DNA of 64,000 nt, taken from Anaerolineales bacterium. GTDB lineage: Bacteria; Chloroflexota; Anaerolineae; Anaerolineales; UBA4823. Where the stretch lies: positions 282,963 through 346,962 of the forward strand of contig PQAL01000033.1 in NCBI GenBank assembly GCA_003105035.1, read 5' to 3'. This document shows, piece after piece, positions 61,321-64,000 of the stretch (positions are counted from its first letter, which is position 1; the number at the start of each line of letters is the position of its first letter). The position numbers and the translations under genes are program-made. Under the pieces are notes generated by a model, which worked only from the letters and a program-made list of their open reading frames with translations, did no database searches and was not told the origin of the DNA.

Positions 61321-62750
61321 CTGAAAGAAAATCTGTGCATTTCATCGGGATTGGAGGAACGGGGTTGTCAGCGATCGCCCGGGTGCTGCTGGAAAGTGGC
61401 TACCTGGTCACTGGCTCTGACCGGGCAATGTCACCTATGGCGAAAAGTCTGCAGGCAGATGGCGTGCGCATCGAGATTGGCCACCGGGCTGAAAACCTGA
61501 CTGGTGCCCAGATTGTGGTGCGCTCATCGGCAGTTCCCGATGACAATGTGGAAGTCATCGAAGCCCAAAAATTGGGCATCCCGGTGGTGAAACGCAGCGA
61601 GTTCCTGTCAGGCTTGATGGAAGGACGATTTGGGATCGCTGTCGCCGGGACGCATGGGAAGACCACTACAACCGCCATGATCGCATGGATGTTGACATAC
61701 CTTGGGCAGGATCCAACCTTCATCGTGGGCGGTATCCTGACCAATACTGGGACGAATGCCCATGCCGGCAAAGGTCAGGTTTTCGTGATTGAAGCCGATG
61801 AATATGATCACATGTTCCTCGGCTTGAGGCCCAAATTGGCCGTGATCACCAATATTGAGCATGATCACCCGGATTGCTACCCCACTGAAGCCGATTTCTT
61901 TACCGCATTTGATCAGTTTGCTGGGCAGATTGGCCATGATGGCACACTATTGGTGTGTATGAATGATCGAGGGGCCAGCCGGTTAGGTGAGCTTGCCCGG
62001 CAACGCGGGCAAAGAGTCTTTTCATACCGCATGAGAGACACGAAAAACGGTGAGGTGAACCATCCGGCGGATTACATTGCTCAATCACCCGTCCTGAATC
62101 AGATGGGTGGTATGAGTTTTACTGTTATGTGCACACTGGATAATCAGCCATTTGAGATGGCCCAGCCAGTAAACCTGCGCCTGCCAGGCAAGCACAATGT
62201 TCAAAATGCACTGGCAGCCCTGGCTATTGCCCACCAGCTGCAGCTACCCCTTGACAATGCCAGTAAGGCATTGTCCGAATTCAAGGGCACCAGCCGCAGG
62301 TTTGATGTGCGAGGAAATATCGGAGGGATCGTGATCATCGACGATTATGCCCACCACCCGACGGAAATCAGGGCTACCATCGCTGCTGCCCGTGTTCGTT
62401 ATCCCCATAAAAAAATGTGGGTGGTCTGGCAGCCACATACCTATTCACGTACACGGCTGCTGTTCAATGATTTCGTCAATGCATTTGAGCAAGCTGATCA
62501 CGTGATTGTGACCGATATCTATGCCGCCCGTGAGAAGCAACCCGAGGATGGTTTTTCATCCCGACAGGTGGTGGCAGCCATGACCTACCCGGACGCCAGG
62601 CATATCTCAGGATTTTTACCAGCATCTGAATACCTGGTTAATCACCTGGAAGCTGGAGACATATTGCTCGTTCTTTCTGCAGGTGATGCCGACCAGATCA
62701 GTGTAAAGGTCCAGGAGCTCTTAAAGGAAAGGAGTGGCAAGCATGAATAA
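61317..62750 (+). CDS. murC: UDP-MurNAc:L-Ala ligase
   Basis: 477 aa. It attaches L-Ala to UDP-MurNAc. The ATG at 61317 overlaps the preceding stop (ATGA) and starts MTERKSVHFIGIGGTGLSAIARVLLESGY, the family N-terminus. The ATP loop VAGTHGKTTTTAM has Lys115; VIEADEYDHMFLGL, TNIEHDHPDCYP, GKHNVQNALAA, DDYAHHPTEI and PHTYSRTRLL are all present. A longer open frame to 61134 lies inside the previous gene and is ignored. Confidence 0.95.
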   Translation: MTERKSVHFIGIGGTGLSAIARVLLESGYLVTGSDRAMSPMAKSLQADGVRIEIGHRAENLTGAQIVVRSSAVPDDNVEVIEAQKLGIPVVKRSEFLSGLMEGRFGIAVAGTHGKTTTTAMIAWMLTYLGQDPTFIVGGILTNTGTNAHAGKGQVFVIEADEYDHMFLGLRPKLAVITNIEHDHPDCYPTEADFFTAFDQFAGQIGHDGTLLVCMNDRGASRLGELARQRGQRVFSYRMRDTKNGEVNHPADYIAQSPVLNQMGGMSFTVMCTLDNQPFEMAQPVNLRLPGKHNVQNALAALAIAHQLQLPLDNASKALSEFKGTSRRFDVRGNIGGIVIIDDYAHHPTEIRATIAAARVRYPHKKMWVVWQPHTYSRTRLLFNDFVNAFEQADHVIVTDIYAAREKQPEDGFSSRQVVAAMTYPDARHISGFLPASEYLVNHLEAGDILLVLSAGDADQISVKVQELLKERSGKHE

Positions 62751-62964
62751 TCCAACAGCAGCGTATCGGCCAGGATATTCAACGGATTTGAAGGATGATC
62801 TTGACTACGATGTTGAACTCCAGCCCTATGCATCTTTATTCTTGAGACCGTTCGCCCAAAACAAGAGCCAGTTCACACACAAGGAGCTTGAGGCGATGTG
62901 TAAGGACCCCCTGCACTCACCCAGGCTGATCATGTACCTTATTGAGATGGTGAAGACAATATAG
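62743..62964 (+). CDS. Small protein between murC and murB, 73 aa
   Basis: A short acidic, soluble protein: MNNPTAAYRPGYSTDLKDDL, DVELQPYASLFLRPFAQNKSQF, then a helix with HKELEAMCKDPLHSPRLIMYLIEMVKTI. GGAG lies 8 bases before the ATG, which overlaps the murC stop by 8 bp; a GTG at 62734 is possible. Composition, ribosome site and tight coupling on both sides indicate a real gene. No family recognised. By location it should act in cell-wall precursor synthesis or division. Confidence 0.65.
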   Translation: MNNPTAAYRPGYSTDLKDDLDYDVELQPYASLFLRPFAQNKSQFTHKELEAMCKDPLHSPRLIMYLIEMVKTI

Positions 62965-62981
62965 CATTAGAGATAGATACT

Positions 62982-63923
62982 GTGACCCTGACCCAGACTC
63001 AACTCGATCAATTACGCAGTACTTTCGGCAGCCACCTGCAGGAGCATGTCTCCCTGAAGCGCTATACAGCAGCGCGTATTGGTGGAGATGCTGACTTTTT
63101 GATCGCGGTTGACTCGTCGGTTGAGCTTGTTCAGGTGGTTACATCCTGCTGGGAGCAAGGCATCCCATTCTTCATCCTGGGAAGCGGCTCGAATGTCCTG
63201 GTATCTGACCGTGGGGTAAGGGAGCTGGTGGTGTTGAACCGGGCTAAAAAGGTTAAATTCACCAAGGGCTCACAACCGGCTGTGTATGCTGAATCAGGCG
63301 TGAACTTTGGTGCCCTGGCGCGCCAGGCTGCAGCCTACGGGTTATCCGGCCTGGAGTGGGCAGCGGGGATTCCTGGCACAGTGGGTGGTGCAGTGTATGG
63401 CAACGCAGGCGCCCATGGAGCCGATATGGCCAGCTGCCTTTTGGTGGCAAACATCTTGCAACTTAAATCCTTACATACTATCTGTCAGGAGGAGTGGTCA
63501 GTAGAACAGTTGGATTACGGGTATCGGACGAGCAGTCTCAAACGCCAGCCTGGCAACGCGGTGGTTCTGGCTGCAACCTTGAAATTGAGCCCGGGCACAG
63601 CTTTGGCGGTGCAAGCCAGGATGGATGAATTCCAGGCGAAGCGGCGAACTTTTCAGCCGGCGGGGGCTTCGTTGGGATCGATCTTTAAAAATCCACCCGG
63701 TGACCATGCTGGAAGGCTGATTGAAGCTACAGGGTTGAAGGGAATGAGGATTGGTCAGGTGGAAGTGAGCACTGTGCATGCCAATTTCATCATCAACCAC
63801 GACAACGCCTCCGCTGACGATTATGCCGCCCTGATTCGGCGGGTGCAGCAAGAGGTGCTCGAGAAATACAGAGTACACCTTGAATTGGAAATTGAGCTGA
63901 TCGGTGACTGGAGGGCTCAGTAA
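62982..63923 (+). CDS. murB: UDP-N-acetylenolpyruvoylglucosamine reductase
   Basis: FAD- and NADPH-dependent reduction giving UDP-MurNAc. 313 aa, starting at GTG 62982. The FAD-binding domain has FFILGSGSNVLVSDRGV. The substrate loop is GLEWAAGIPGTVGGAVYGNAGAHG, and the catalytic/active-site parts are FQPAGASLGSIFKNPPGDHAGRLIEATGLKG (Ser at SLGSIFKNP) and VSTVHANFIINHDNASADDY. This short-loop layout is type II MurB, as in Gram-positives. It lies 1 bp before ddl. Confidence 0.94.
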   Translation: MTLTQTQLDQLRSTFGSHLQEHVSLKRYTAARIGGDADFLIAVDSSVELVQVVTSCWEQGIPFFILGSGSNVLVSDRGVRELVVLNRAKKVKFTKGSQPAVYAESGVNFGALARQAAAYGLSGLEWAAGIPGTVGGAVYGNAGAHGADMASCLLVANILQLKSLHTICQEEWSVEQLDYGYRTSSLKRQPGNAVVLAATLKLSPGTALAVQARMDEFQAKRRTFQPAGASLGSIFKNPPGDHAGRLIEATGLKGMRIGQVEVSTVHANFIINHDNASADDYAALIRRVQQEVLEKYRVHLELEIELIGDWRAQ

Positions 63924-63924
63924 T

Positions 63925-64000
63925 ATGGGACCAGGAAGGAAACTGCGGGTCGGGTTGATCTTCGGTGGGCGCTCGGGTGAATACGAGATCTCTCTCCAAT
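63925..64000 (+). CDS. ddl: D-alanine:D-alanine ligase, 3' truncated by the window end
   Basis: Only 25 codons are in the window: MGPGRKLRVGLIFGGRSGEY then EISLQ. The GLIFGGRSGEYEISL segment is the N-terminal signature of Ddl, which makes the dipeptide used by MurF. It starts 1 bp after the murB stop, extending the cluster beyond the window, where ftsQ, ftsA and ftsZ would be expected. Confidence 0.88.
   Translation, partial: MGPGRKLRVGLIFGGRSGEYEISLQ

Overview
The window looks like chromosome from a Chloroflexi bacterium, most likely of the class Anaerolineae. The reasons are an mraZ-led cell-wall cluster with Gram-variable content, exported proteins with long Thr/Pro-rich linkers, a very large BTAD/AAA/TPR regulator, a GyrA with a histone-H1-like tail, and the absence of any phage, IS or CRISPR signature. 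The taxon is inferred from gene style, not from a marker gene.

Layout. 1-3.5 kb: the end of an LTxxQ-type gene, a lipoprotein metallophosphoesterase, a decayed small membrane-protein gene and a monoglyceride-lipase-like hydrolase. 4-7.7 kb: a compact nadC-nadA-nadB operon for de novo NAD synthesis. 7.7-11.2 kb: a GH5 glycosidase, a holin-like membrane protein and a methyltransferase broken by two nearby indels. 11.3-17.1 kb: a BTAD (SARP-like) regulator followed by four small genes; a SARP-style operator with 11-bp heptamer repeats sits between regulator and cluster. 17.6-23.8 kb: a membrane-anchored pullulanase, then a lipoprotein hydrolase with a GntR/LacI hybrid regulator. 24.2-26.5 kb: a RhlE-like helicase, then (minus strand) tRNA-Leu, a FtsB/DivIC-like gene and initiator tRNA followed by a tandemly duplicated 102-bp terminator unit.

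26.6-32.5 kb: an envelope block with a kinase-like membrane protein whose H-box histidine is replaced by Gln, an LCP transferase, a TIM-barrel/NTF2 fusion and a degenerate NodB deacetylase. 32.7-43 kb: GyrA-type topoisomerase, amidohydrolase plus tryptophanase, a membrane protein, an MBL hydrolase, RNase Y and RecX. 43.7-50.3 kb: padR-modA-modB without modC, a malic enzyme fused to a PTA-like domain, an orphan gene and a SufS-like enzyme. 50.4-64 kb: the division/cell-wall cluster mraZ, rsmH, ftsL-like, PBP, murF, mraY, murD, ftsW, murG, a CvpA-like gene, murC, a 73-aa protein, murB and the start of ddl. The genes are tightly coupled, with many 4-bp ATGA overlaps, and are headed by a recognisable MraZ operator.

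The most interesting leads are the predicted BTAD operator and its four-gene target cluster, the His-less kinase in the envelope block, the basic tail and atypical DNA-wrapping motif of the topoisomerase, three genes whose -10 boxes abut their start codons (leaderless mRNAs), and structured leader sequence with a sigma-54-like motif inside the cell-wall cluster.
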